Below the pieces are notes generated by a model. That model ran no database searches, was not told the DNA's origin, and worked only from the letters and a program-made list of their open reading frames with translations. The translations under genes were made by a program, and so were the position numbers. From Vicinamibacterales bacterium (GTDB lineage: Bacteria > Acidobacteriota > Vicinamibacteria > Vicinamibacterales > UBA2999): 33,843 bases of DNA. Shown here piece by piece: positions 23,158-31,018 of this stretch. Each line of letters opens with the position of its first letter. Position 1 is the stretch's first letter. Location: contig JAUXWO010000132.1 in NCBI GenBank assembly GCA_030680175.1, positions 1-33,843 of the forward strand, written 5' to 3'.

Positions 23158-25667
23158 GCCCCGCGGGCCACGGTCGTGGCCGGTTCGGGGAGGCGGCTCA
23201 TCCGGAAGGCCGGGCTGTCCACGATGGCCTGCACGAAGGCGGACACGCGATAGTCGCGCGTCCCGGCCTCGCGGATGATGCGGCGCACCGTGGGCAGGTC
23301 GGCGGTCTCCACGCGCCGTCCGAGCGCGTAGGTCATCAGGTTCTCGGTGAAGCTCAGCAGGAACGCGTCCTTGTGCTTCAGCAGCGCGGCGCGCAGGCCG
23401 GCCGGGCCGTCCATGGGCGTGCCGTCGTAGAGCTCGCCGACCGGGTCGACCGGCACGCCGTTGTCACGGATGCGCCACTTGCCCGTGGGGTCGAAGTTCT
23501 CGAGGGCGAGCCCGAGCGGATCGATCACGCGGTGGCACGAGGTGCAGGCGGGGTTCGCGCGGTGCTCTTCCATCCGCTCGCGGACCGACAGCAGGCGGCC
23601 GCCGTGCGCGGCGCCGGACGCTTCGAGTTCCGGCACGTTCGGCGGCGGCGGCGGCGGCGGCGACCCGAGCAGCACCTCCATCACCCACTTGCCGCGCATG
23701 ACCGGCGAGGTGCGATCCGCGGCGGACGTGAGCGTCAGGATGCTGCCGTGGCCGAGGATGCCGCGGCGGTGCTCGCCGGGGAGCGCCACGCGCTGGAACT
23801 GGGGCCCGGTGATGTTCGGGAGGCCGTAGTGCCGCGCGATGCGCTCGTTGACGAACGTGTAGTCGGCGGTCAGCAGGTCGAGGATGCTGCGGTCCTCGCG
23901 GACGAGGCTGTCGAAGAGCAGCTGCGACTCCCGCTTGAACGACTGGCCGAGCGTGTGATCGAAGTGCGGATAGAGCAGTGCGTCCGGCAGGATCTGGTCG
24001 ACGTCCTGCAGCCGCAGCCACTGCGACGCGAAGCGCGTGGCGAGCGACTCGGCGCGCGGGTCGGCCAGCATGCGCCGGACCTGCGCCGCCAGGCCGGTCG
24101 TGAGGCGGCCGCGCGCGGCGAGTCCCAGGAGTTCCTCGTCCGGGCCGGTGGACCAGAGGAAATAGGAGAGGCGTGTCGCCAGGTCGCGCTCTTCGATCCG
24201 GTAGGTGCCGCCGGCGGCGAGCGTGGACGGCGCCGACTCGACGCGGAAGAGGAACTGCGGGCTGGCGAGGATCGCCTCGAGGGCGGTCATGATGCCGTAC
24301 TCGAAGTCGCGCTCGCGGCGGCCGTCCTCGTAGAAGGCCATCAGGCCCTCGAAGTCCTCGTTCGCGAGCGTGCCGCGGTAGGCCTGGGTGGCGAGCGTGC
24401 GCACGATCTCGGCGGCGCACACCGGCTCTTCCGCGGCCGTCGTCGGCCGGCAGGTGAAGATGCGGCGGCGGCTCTCGGTTTCCGAGATGCCCGTGACGTT
24501 GCGCGGGCCGATGACCGTCAGGTCGCGCAGGTGCGGCACGGTCGTGATGCCGAACTCGACGCCGATCTGCGTGTCGGCGAGCGTGTGTTCGATCGGTGCG
24601 ATCACGTCGAGCACCGGGCTCTCGGCGTGGCGGATGAAGGCGGCGGTCACGCGCTGCGGGCCCGCCTTGAGGTGGATCGGCGGCGTCCGGAGCGACAGCC
24701 CCGTGGTGGCCTCGGTGAGACGGCGGTCGATCTCGAGCAGCGCGACGCGGCGCCCGTCAATCGAGATCTCGATCTGCTCGCCGTCCACGGTGGCGCCGAA
24801 GAGCACGCCGCACGCGTTGGCGTGGAGTTCGACGTTGAAGAGGTAGTCGCCGTCGGCGGGGAAGTGGTGGATGACCGACGTGCCGCCGCGCGTGCCCATC
24901 GGCGCGCCCTCGACGTGCGTGAGCTGCGAGGCGGTGCGCGTGACCTTGTAGGAGGCTTCGCTCGCCGTCGTCTCGGGGTCGCCCACCGCGAGGCCGGCGA
25001 TGCGGCCCGCCGCGCGGAGGTAGCCTTCCATCAGCGTGGCCGAGAACGTCTGCACGTCGGCGACGTTGTCGAAGCCCTGGCTGATCGTGTCGGCCGGCAG
25101 GTACGCCGAGACATCGACATCGAGGCCGACGAGATCCTTCACGGCGCGCGCGTACTCGACGCGGTTGAGCCGCTGGAACGGACGCCAGCCGGGATTCGGG
25201 TTCGCGGCGGCCGCCAGATCCATCCGCGTCTCGAGCGCCGTCACGAGCGCGCTGAGCGTCGCTTCGTCGGGCCGCTTCGCGCCGGCCGGCGGCATCATGC
25301 CCGCGCGCAGCTTGCGGATCATCGCCTCGGTGACGTCGGCGTGGGCGGTGGCCGTGCTCGCGTCGAACGCGGCCAGCGAGAGCCCGCCCGCCTTCGCGCG
25401 GTCGCTGTGGCAGGTGCTGCAGTACTGCTTGACGAGGGCGGTCTGCTCGGCGGCGTCGATTGACGCGCCCGCGGCCGGCGTGTGAGCGGCGAGGGGACGG
25501 GCGGCCTGCGTCTCCCGGTATGCCGGCGCCGAGGCGACGACCGGCGCGAACGGGGCAGATGCCACGAGCGGGGCGCTCGCCGCCACCGGCGTGGGAGGCG
25601 CCGTCGCCGCCCCAAGCCCGAGTCCCATCACCGCCGAACCTAGCGTCGCCGCGATCAACCTTCTCAT
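23148..25667 (-). CDS. Exported DUF1592-type (DUF1587/1592/1588/1585) dihaem-like protein
   Basis: 839 residues. N-terminal signal or anchor, then an Ala/Pro-rich linker to about residue 70. A first CxxCH haem c motif (Cys83-Ser-Thr-Cys-His87) starts the Planctomycete-type cytochrome/DUF1587 region (NRVEYARAVKDLVGLD). A carbohydrate-binding-like domain follows (about 245-390), then DUF1592 (YGIMTALEAILASPQFLFRV, RLSYFLWSTGPDEELL). DUF1588 contains PPPPPPPNVP and a second CTSCH motif (708-712, NPACTSCHRVIDPLG). DUF1585 is at the end (LLSFTENLMTYALGRRVE). Predicted periplasmic redox protein; substrate unknown. The ATG at 25667 has GAGGG upstream. First gene of the trio with DUF1552 and ankyrin proteins. 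Confidence 0.9.
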   Translation of the reverse strand: MRRLIAATLGSAVMGLGLGAATAPPTPVAASAPLVASAPFAPVVASAPAYRETQAARPLAAHTPAAGASIDAAEQTALVKQYCSTCHSDRAKAGGLSLAAFDASTATAHADVTEAMIRKLRAGMMPPAGAKRPDEATLSALVTALETRMDLAAAANPNPGWRPFQRLNRVEYARAVKDLVGLDVDVSAYLPADTISQGFDNVADVQTFSATLMEGYLRAAGRIAGLAVGDPETTASEASYKVTRTASQLTHVEGAPMGTRGGTSVIHHFPADGDYLFNVELHANACGVLFGATVDGEQIEISIDGRRVALLEIDRRLTEATTGLSLRTPPIHLKAGPQRVTAAFIRHAESPVLDVIAPIEHTLADTQIGVEFGITTVPHLRDLTVIGPRNVTGISETESRRRIFTCRPTTAAEEPVCAAEIVRTLATQAYRGTLANEDFEGLMAFYEDGRRERDFEYGIMTALEAILASPQFLFRVESAPSTLAAGGTYRIEERDLATRLSYFLWSTGPDEELLGLAARGRLTTGLAAQVRRMLADPRAESLATRFASQWLRLQDVDQILPDALLYPHFDHTLGQSFKRESQLLFDSLVREDRSILDLLTADYTFVNERIARHYGLPNITGPQFQRVALPGEHRRGILGHGSILTLTSAADRTSPVMRGKWVMEVLLGSPPPPPPPNVPELEASGAAHGGRLLSVRERMEEHRANPACTSCHRVIDPLGLALENFDPTGKWRIRDNGVPVDPVGELYDGTPMDGPAGLRAALLKHKDAFLLSFTENLMTYALGRRVETADLPTVRRIIREAGTRDYRVSAFVQAIVDSPAFRMSRLPEPATTVARGAAR

Positions 25668-25861
25668 TGCGCCCTCGGACGGCACCCCGGGTAGCTGCAA
25701 CGCGCGCGCGGACGGGGCCGTCTGTCTGTCCTGACCCCGCGATTTTACGGCAATTTCACGCGGGACGTGGCCGGATTCGTGCCCCATCTTGTCTTCGCTT
25801 GTCTGTGATTGTCTTGGTGCCAGACCCCCCCGTCGTTATGATGCGCGGCAGGAGGTACACG

Positions 25862-27967
25862 ATGCGCGCACGCCAGCTCATGCTTGCCCTCGCCGTGCTG
25901 CTCGCGCTGGCGGCCGACGCCGTGGCCCAATCGCGCGGCCTGCTGCCGGCGGACTTCTACAAGGAGGTGGCCGTCAGCGACGTGGCGGTGTCGCCCACCG
26001 GCGCGTTCGTCGCGTTCACGGCGACGACGGTGGTGGAGAAGGACAACCGCCGGCATAGGACCGTGTGGCTGCAGCGGCTCCGCGACGGCCAGCCCGAGGG
26101 GACACCCTTCCAGTTCACCGACCCGACCGAGGACTCGTCCGCGCCGGTGTGGTCGCCGGATGGCGCCCGCCTCGCCTTCACGTCACGGCGCGGCAGCGAT
26201 GACAACACCACCTGGTTCGCGCGCGTCACCGCCCCCGGCGGCGAGGCCCATCACATCGAGGGCGTGGAGGGCACGCCCGTCTGGTCGCCCGACGGACGCT
26301 GGATCGCCTACGTGAAGGCGCCGGACGACGGCACGACGCCCGCGCCGCGTCAGGGCTGGATCGCACCGGATGCGATCACCCGCACGCTCGACGCGGAACG
26401 GTTCGACGGCCGCGTGGTGACGTCCATGCGCTACAAGAGCGACGGCACGCTGGCGTTCGTCGCCCATCCCTTGGTGCGGGCGAAGCGCCAGATCATGGTC
26501 GTCTCCGCCGAGGGCGGCGAGCCACGCCAGTTGACGCGCGTGCCGTTCGACGCCGGCCAGCTCGCCTGGTCGCGCGACAGCACGCGGATCTACTTCGTCG
26601 GCGACGAGGCGCAGGATGACGAGCACAGCGCGGAGCCGACGACGGACATCTACGTGGTCGCACGCGAGGGCGGCGAGCCGCGGCGGCTGACGGCCAACCC
26701 GGGCGGCGAGCGCGCGCCCGCGGTCTCGCCCGACGGCCGCCGGCTGGCGTTTCTCGCGACGCCGGCGCGCGGCGCCGAGACCGATCTGATGGTGGTGGAT
26801 CTCGCGGCGGACGGCGCCTTCCAGGGCGCGCCCCGCAATCTCACGGCGGCGTGGGATCTCACGCCCGGCGTCCCCGAGTGGCGGCGCGATGGCGCGGCGC
26901 TGTGGTTTGGCGCGGGCATCGGCGGCAACCAGCACGTCTTCGACGTCGCGGTCGCGGGCGGGCCGGTGCGGCAGATGACGCGTGGCGATCGCCAGCTCTC
27001 GTCCGTGTCGCTCGCGGCCGCGGCCGACGTGATGGCGTATGCCGCCACCGACGCGGTGACGCCCGACGAGGTGTTCGTGGCGCGCGCGGACGGCAGCGGC
27101 GAGGCGCGCGTGACGCGCTTCAACGATGCGTGGCTCGCCGAGGTGACGCGGATGCCCGCCGAGCGGCTCACGTGGACCGTCGCCGGCGGCACCACGATCG
27201 AAGGGTGGCTCGTGAAGCCGGTCGGCTACCAGCCCGGCCGGAAGTACCCGATGGTGCTGAAGATCCACGGCGGCCCGCATGGCGCGTACGGCAACACCTG
27301 GTTCCGGACGTTCCACGTGCTGTCGAACGCGGGATTCTTCGTGCTCTATCCGAACCCGCGCGGGTCCACCAACTATGGCCACGCGTTCACCTACGCGACC
27401 CGCGGCAAGTGGGGCGAGATGGACAGCGAGGATTTCCTGACGGGCGTCGACACGGCGCTGGCCCGCTACGCGGACATCGACCCGCGGCGCATCGGCGTGT
27501 CGGGCGGCAGCTACGGCGGCTTCATGACCAACTGGCTGTCGGCCACCACCGATCGCTTCGCCGCGGCGGTCACGAGCCGCTCGATCACGAACTGGGAGAG
27601 CTGGTACGGCGCCTCCGATGCCCAGGGGCTCACCGAGTACGAGTTCTTCGGCCCGCCGTGGGAGCAGCGCGAGCTCTACCGCCGTCTCTCGCCGATCACC
27701 TACGTCGAGCAGGTGACGATCCCGACGCTCATCATCCACAGCGAGAACGACTACCGCACCCCGATCGCGGACGGCGAGCAGTGGTTCATGGCGCTGATGA
27801 AGCGGAAGGTGCCGGTCGAGCTGGTCCGCTACCCGCGGTCCTCGCACGGCCTGTCACGCACCGGCGAGCCGTGGCTGCTCGTGGATCGCCTGGAGCGGAT
27901 GCGGAGCTGGTTCGTGCACTGGCTGATCGAGCAGCCCGCGCCGACCGTGGAGGCGCCGCCCCACTGA
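25862..27967 (+). CDS. Exported S9 family (prolyl oligopeptidase-like) peptidase
   Basis: 701 residues. Signal peptide LMLALAVLLALAADAVAQ, then a TolB/PD40-type propeller to about residue 430 (SSAPVWSPDGARLAFTS, GTPVWSPDGRWIAYVK, ERAPAVSPDGRRLAFLA). The C-terminal alpha/beta hydrolase carries the triad Ser550 in GVSGGSYGGFMT, Asp630 in SENDYRTPI and His662 in RSSHGLSR, with the oxyanion segment KIHGGPHGAYG. It cleaves short peptides in the periplasm, in the manner of acylaminoacyl peptidases and dipeptidyl peptidases. The ATG at 25862 is fixed by AGGAGG eight to thirteen bases upstream; the ORF runs further upstream but without homology. It is not overlapped by neighbours. A GC-rich hairpin (27979-28013) follows. 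Confidence 0.94.
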   Translation: MRARQLMLALAVLLALAADAVAQSRGLLPADFYKEVAVSDVAVSPTGAFVAFTATTVVEKDNRRHRTVWLQRLRDGQPEGTPFQFTDPTEDSSAPVWSPDGARLAFTSRRGSDDNTTWFARVTAPGGEAHHIEGVEGTPVWSPDGRWIAYVKAPDDGTTPAPRQGWIAPDAITRTLDAERFDGRVVTSMRYKSDGTLAFVAHPLVRAKRQIMVVSAEGGEPRQLTRVPFDAGQLAWSRDSTRIYFVGDEAQDDEHSAEPTTDIYVVAREGGEPRRLTANPGGERAPAVSPDGRRLAFLATPARGAETDLMVVDLAADGAFQGAPRNLTAAWDLTPGVPEWRRDGAALWFGAGIGGNQHVFDVAVAGGPVRQMTRGDRQLSSVSLAAAADVMAYAATDAVTPDEVFVARADGSGEARVTRFNDAWLAEVTRMPAERLTWTVAGGTTIEGWLVKPVGYQPGRKYPMVLKIHGGPHGAYGNTWFRTFHVLSNAGFFVLYPNPRGSTNYGHAFTYATRGKWGEMDSEDFLTGVDTALARYADIDPRRIGVSGGSYGGFMTNWLSATTDRFAAAVTSRSITNWESWYGASDAQGLTEYEFFGPPWEQRELYRRLSPITYVEQVTIPTLIIHSENDYRTPIADGEQWFMALMKRKVPVELVRYPRSSHGLSRTGEPWLLVDRLERMRSWFVHWLIEQPAPTVEAPPH

Positions 27968-27978
27968 CCTGGATGTGG

Positions 27979-28013
27979 CCCGGGGCGGAGCGCTGGTGGC
28001 GCGCTGCCCCGGG
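27979..28013 (+). terminator. GC-rich hairpin downstream of the S9 peptidase gene
   Basis: CCCGGGGC pairs with GCCCCGGG 19 bases later, with an inner AGCGC/GCGCT stem. It begins 11 bases after the peptidase stop codon. No U-tract follows, so termination is plausible rather than certain. Confidence 0.5.
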
Positions 28014-28243
28014 GGTGACGGACTCCCACAGCCGTCAAGAGGGTCGACCGGCAGGCCACCTGCGCCTGTCCAACATGCACGTTCCGCCGACAAGACCGTA
28101 AGTTCTACACGCCGGGCGCGCGCCGATTCCGGCGGGCGCGTGTCGAATGCCCCGCCATTCGGCGTCATCCCGGCCGCGCCTGCCTGGCATGTCACTTGCT
28201 CCCTGTCTCGTGTCATGTCGTTAGTACCGAAGGGGAGCCATCC

Positions 28244-29221
28244 GTGAAGACTCTGAAGATCACCCTCGTGATGACGTTGGCGGTGATGGTCACCGCCGCG
28301 TGCAGCGGACGCCTCGAATCTCCGCTGGCGCCCTCGTCCATGAGCGCGGCCGCCGGCGCGCCAGCGAGCCCGGCGAGCGGCGGCGCGAGCGTCACCGGCG
28401 CGGTGCGGCGCGTCGGGGAGCCGGCCGCAGGAGCGGGCGCGATGTCGGCCGTGATGGCGGGGAGCGCCCTGACCGTCTCGGTGGCGGGCACGGGCCTCAG
28501 CACGACCACGGACGGAGCGGGACGCTTCACGCTCCGCGGGATTCCACCCGGGATCGTCAGGCTGCTGTTCAAGGCGGCCGACGTCGACGCCGAAGCGACG
28601 CTCGATGCGGTCGACGAGGACGAGGCCGTCGAGGTGTCGGTGGTCGTCAGCGCCTCTGCCGCCATCGTGGAGTCGCAGCAGCGCCGCACGGCGGGCGAGG
28701 TGCAGGTCGAGGGGCGTATCGAGGCCCTCACCCCCGCGTTCCGCGTGGGGACGCAGGTCGTCGTCGTGACCGCCGACACCCTCATCCGCAAGGGCGGGGC
28801 GATCGTGCCGTTCGCGGATCTCGCGATCGGCATGCGCGTGCACGTGTCGGGCGTCCTCTCGGGGACGGCCGTCACGGCGCGCGAGATCCTCGTGCAGAAC
28901 ACCAACAGCCAGGTGCCGGTCACGGTCAACGGTGCGGTCTCGCAGTTGACGGGGACGGCCGCGGCGTTCAGGTTCGTCGTGGACGGACGCGAGGTACGCG
29001 GCGACGGCGCGACCGCGTTCAACGGCCCGCGCGGATTCGCGGACCTGGCCGGCGGTGTGCGCGTCAACGTGCTGGGGACGATGGCCGAGGGGTATGTGCA
29101 GGCGACGCGGATCGCCGTGACGGGTCCACCAAACGGTGGTGGTGGTCCCCCCGGTGGTGGTCCCCCCGGTGGTGGCCCTCCCGGTGGCGGCGGGCCTCCC
29201 GGCGGCGGGGGGGGGGACTGA
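28244..29221 (+). CDS. Lipoprotein with DUF5666-like domains and a Gly/Pro-repeat tail
   Basis: 325 residues. The lipoprotein signal is TLAVMVTAAC, with Cys as the modified residue. Residues about 45-125 resemble a carboxypeptidase-regulatory-like fold (ASVTGAVRR, TTTDGAGRFTLRGIPPGIVRLLF). Two DUF5666-like beta domains follow: VEGRIEALTPAFRVGTQVVV with ADLAIGMRVHVSG, and VNGAVSQLTGTAAAFRFVVD with FADLAGGVRVNVLG, each ending in an AT/AREI-type strand. The last 25 residues are Gly/Pro repeats (GGGPPGGGPPGGG), encoded by tandem DNA repeats that include a run of ten G at 29207-29216. The GTG at 28244 is preceded by AGGGGAG. The function is unknown; surface or cell-envelope attachment is likely. 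It converges on the permease gene 32 bp away. Confidence 0.72.
   Translation: MKTLKITLVMTLAVMVTAACSGRLESPLAPSSMSAAAGAPASPASGGASVTGAVRRVGEPAAGAGAMSAVMAGSALTVSVAGTGLSTTTDGAGRFTLRGIPPGIVRLLFKAADVDAEATLDAVDEDEAVEVSVVVSASAAIVESQQRRTAGEVQVEGRIEALTPAFRVGTQVVVVTADTLIRKGGAIVPFADLAIGMRVHVSGVLSGTAVTAREILVQNTNSQVPVTVNGAVSQLTGTAAAFRFVVDGREVRGDGATAFNGPRGFADLAGGVRVNVLGTMAEGYVQATRIAVTGPPNGGGGPPGGGPPGGGPPGGGGPPGGGGGD
29134..29216 (+). repeat. In-frame GGTGGTCCC tandem repeat ending in a G10 run
   Basis: Imperfect tandem copies of a GGTGGTCCCCCC-type unit encode the Gly/Pro tail of the lipoprotein. The tract ends in ten consecutive G (29207-29216), five bases before the end of the reading frame. A homopolymer of this length is prone to slippage; a frameshift here would only change the last residues and extend translation beyond the stop. 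Confidence 0.7.
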
Positions 29222-29253
29222 GCGTCGTCAACAGCCGCTCGAGTCAGTGTCCC

Positions 29254-30081
29254 TCAGCCCTTCGGGTCCAGCGCGTCACGCAGGCCATCGCCGGCGATCG
29301 AGAAGCTGAGCGCGACGATCGTGATCGCGACGCCGGGCGCCACCGCACCGAGCGGCGCCGCGCGCAGCATGTCGCGGCCGCGGCTGAGCATCGCCCCCCA
29401 CTCGGGATCCGGCGGCTGCACGCCGAGGCCGAGAAACGAGAGGCCCGACGCCAGCAGGATCGCCGAGCCCAGCATCACCGTGGCCTGCGCGACGATGGGC
29501 GTGAGGCACGCGGGGAGCACGTGGCGCGCGAGGATCCAGCGGCTCGACGCGCCCGCCGCGCGCGCGGCCAGCACGAAATCGTGCGCCACGGCCCCGAGCG
29601 CCGCCGCGCGGGTCACCCGCGCGAGCGTCGGGAGCGAGAAGACCACGACCGCCACGATGGTGCTCGCCTGGCTGCGCCCGAGGATCGTCACGACCGCAAT
29701 CGCGAGAAGCAGATCCGGAAACGCGAGCAGCACGTCCATGACGCGCACGAACGCGGCGTCGACGAGGCCGCGGTGCCACGCGGCCAGCAGCCCGAGCCCC
29801 ACGCCGAGCACCAGCGCCGCCCCGATGCTCGTGACCGCGATGCCGAGCGACACGCGCGCCCCGAAGAGCAGCCGGCTGAGCGTGTCGCGCCCCAGGTGAT
29901 CCGTGCCGAGCGGGTGCGCCGCGGACGGCGGCGCCAGCGTGTTCATGAGATCGACGGCGAGGGGATCGTGCGGCGCGAGCCACGGCGCCAGCACCGCGGC
30001 CGCAGTCACCGTCACGAGGACGCCCGCCGCCACGACCGCCGCGCGGTTGGCCGCGAATCGGGCCAGGGCAGTGCCCCTCAT
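29254..30081 (-). CDS. Peptide-type ABC importer permease (DppC/OppC family)
   Basis: 275 residues. Inner-membrane permease of the oligopeptide/nickel type: an N-terminal TM (RAAVVAAGVLVTVTAAAVLAPWLA), HPLGTDHLGRDTLSRLLFGARVSL (the OppC N-terminal signature), further TMs, and the cytoplasmic EAA-type loop RAAGASSRWILARHVLPACLTPI that contacts the ATPase. The C-terminus is GLSFLGLGVQPPDPEWGAMLSRGR, highly typical of DppC. The ATG at 30081 overlaps the DppB-type stop codon by 4 bp. It is the last gene of the cluster in the window; no ATP-binding subunit follows, and the next gene converges. Confidence 0.93.
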   Translation of the reverse strand: MRGTALARFAANRAAVVAAGVLVTVTAAAVLAPWLAPHDPLAVDLMNTLAPPSAAHPLGTDHLGRDTLSRLLFGARVSLGIAVTSIGAALVLGVGLGLLAAWHRGLVDAAFVRVMDVLLAFPDLLLAIAVVTILGRSQASTIVAVVVFSLPTLARVTRAAALGAVAHDFVLAARAAGASSRWILARHVLPACLTPIVAQATVMLGSAILLASGLSFLGLGVQPPDPEWGAMLSRGRDMLRAAPLGAVAPGVAITIVALSFSIAGDGLRDALDPKG

Positions 30082-31016
30082 GCGCGCACCCGCGGGTCGA
30101 GCACGCCCGCCATCGCGTCCGTCACGGCGTTGACGACGACGTAGAGGGAGGCGACGACGAGCACGCCGCCCTGCACCATCGGAAAATCGCGCGCGAGCAC
30201 CGCGTCGACCATCATCCGGCCGACGCCGGGAATCGCGAACACGCTCTCCACCAGCACGGTGCCCGCGAGCAGGCCGCCGAAGCGAAGCCCGATCACCGCG
30301 GTGATCGGCACGAGCGCGTTCGGGAGCGCGTGGCGCCAGAGCACGCGCGCGGCCGGCACGCCATTGGCGCGCGCCGTCCGCACGTAGTCCTCCTTGAGCA
30401 CGTCGAGCAGCGTGGCCCGCGTCATCCGTCCGACCAGCCCCGCCGACTGCAGGCCGAGCGTGGCGATGGGCAGGATGAAGTGCGCGGGCGTGCCGATGCC
30501 GATCGAGGGCAACAGGCCGAGCTGCAGGGAGAAGGTGAGCATCAGCATCAGCGCGAGCCAATAGGACGGCGTCGACACCGCGACGAGCGTGAGGCTCATC
30601 ACGAGGTGATCGACCCACCGGTTGCGGAACACCGCGGCCAGCAGGCCCGCGGAGAGGCCGGTGACGGTGGCGACGACGGCGCCGGCCGCGGCCAGCAGCA
30701 GCGTGAAGGGGAGGCGGTCGGCGATCTCCTGCGCGACGGGCAGGCCCGTCCGGATCGAGATGCCGAGGTCCCCCTGCAGGGCGCGCGTGACGAAGGAGGC
30801 GAACTGCACCGGCAGCGGCCGGTCGAGGCCGAGGTCGCGGCGGATGCGCTCGACGGTCTCGGGACCGGCCTCGAGTCCGGCGGCGATCACCGCGGGGTCG
30901 CCGGGAATCGCGTGGACGATCAGGAAGACGAGCAGCGAGATGCCCGCGAGCACGGGCAGCGTGCGGCCGGCGGCGGCGGCGAGGGATCGCGCGAGCAGGC
31001 CGGCAGCGCCTGCCAC
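30078..31016 (-). CDS. Peptide-type ABC importer permease (DppB/OppB family)
   Basis: 312 residues. TM-rich permease: RTLPVLAGISLLVFLIVHAIPGDPA is the typical N-terminal start, then IRRDLGLDRPLPVQFASFV and GDLGISIRTGLPVAQEI, TM segments, the EAA loop RTARANGVPAARVLWRHALPNAL, and SVFAIPGVGRMMVDAVLARDFPMVQG near the end. With the DppC-type subunit it forms the membrane channel of a peptide, nickel or opine-type ABC importer. The GTG at 31016 lies two bases after the binding-protein stop codon, so the genes are tightly coupled. No ATG is available in front of the first transmembrane segment. Confidence 0.92.
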   Translation of the reverse strand: MAGAAGLLARSLAAAAGRTLPVLAGISLLVFLIVHAIPGDPAVIAAGLEAGPETVERIRRDLGLDRPLPVQFASFVTRALQGDLGISIRTGLPVAQEIADRLPFTLLLAAAGAVVATVTGLSAGLLAAVFRNRWVDHLVMSLTLVAVSTPSYWLALMLMLTFSLQLGLLPSIGIGTPAHFILPIATLGLQSAGLVGRMTRATLLDVLKEDYVRTARANGVPAARVLWRHALPNALVPITAVIGLRFGGLLAGTVLVESVFAIPGVGRMMVDAVLARDFPMVQGGVLVVASLYVVVNAVTDAMAGVLDPRVRA

Positions 31017-31018
31017 GG

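Noticed and set aside
25736-25775. CCCGCG/CGCGGG inverted repeat with TAAAAT on the minus strand as an operator/promoter of the DUF1592 operon
   Set aside because: The stem is only 6 bp and no -35 is convincing; the evidence is too weak for a feature.
25806-25827. TTGGTGCCAGACCCC near the S9 peptidase start as a second REP/RAYT-like end
   Set aside because: Only a single end is visible with no inverted partner nearby; similarity to the 7102-7184 ends is limited to the final GACCCC.
28090-28145. Inverted repeat ACACGC...GCGTGT upstream of the lipoprotein as a riboswitch or attenuator
   Set aside because: Short imperfect stem in very GC-rich sequence without a recognised motif or following U-tract.
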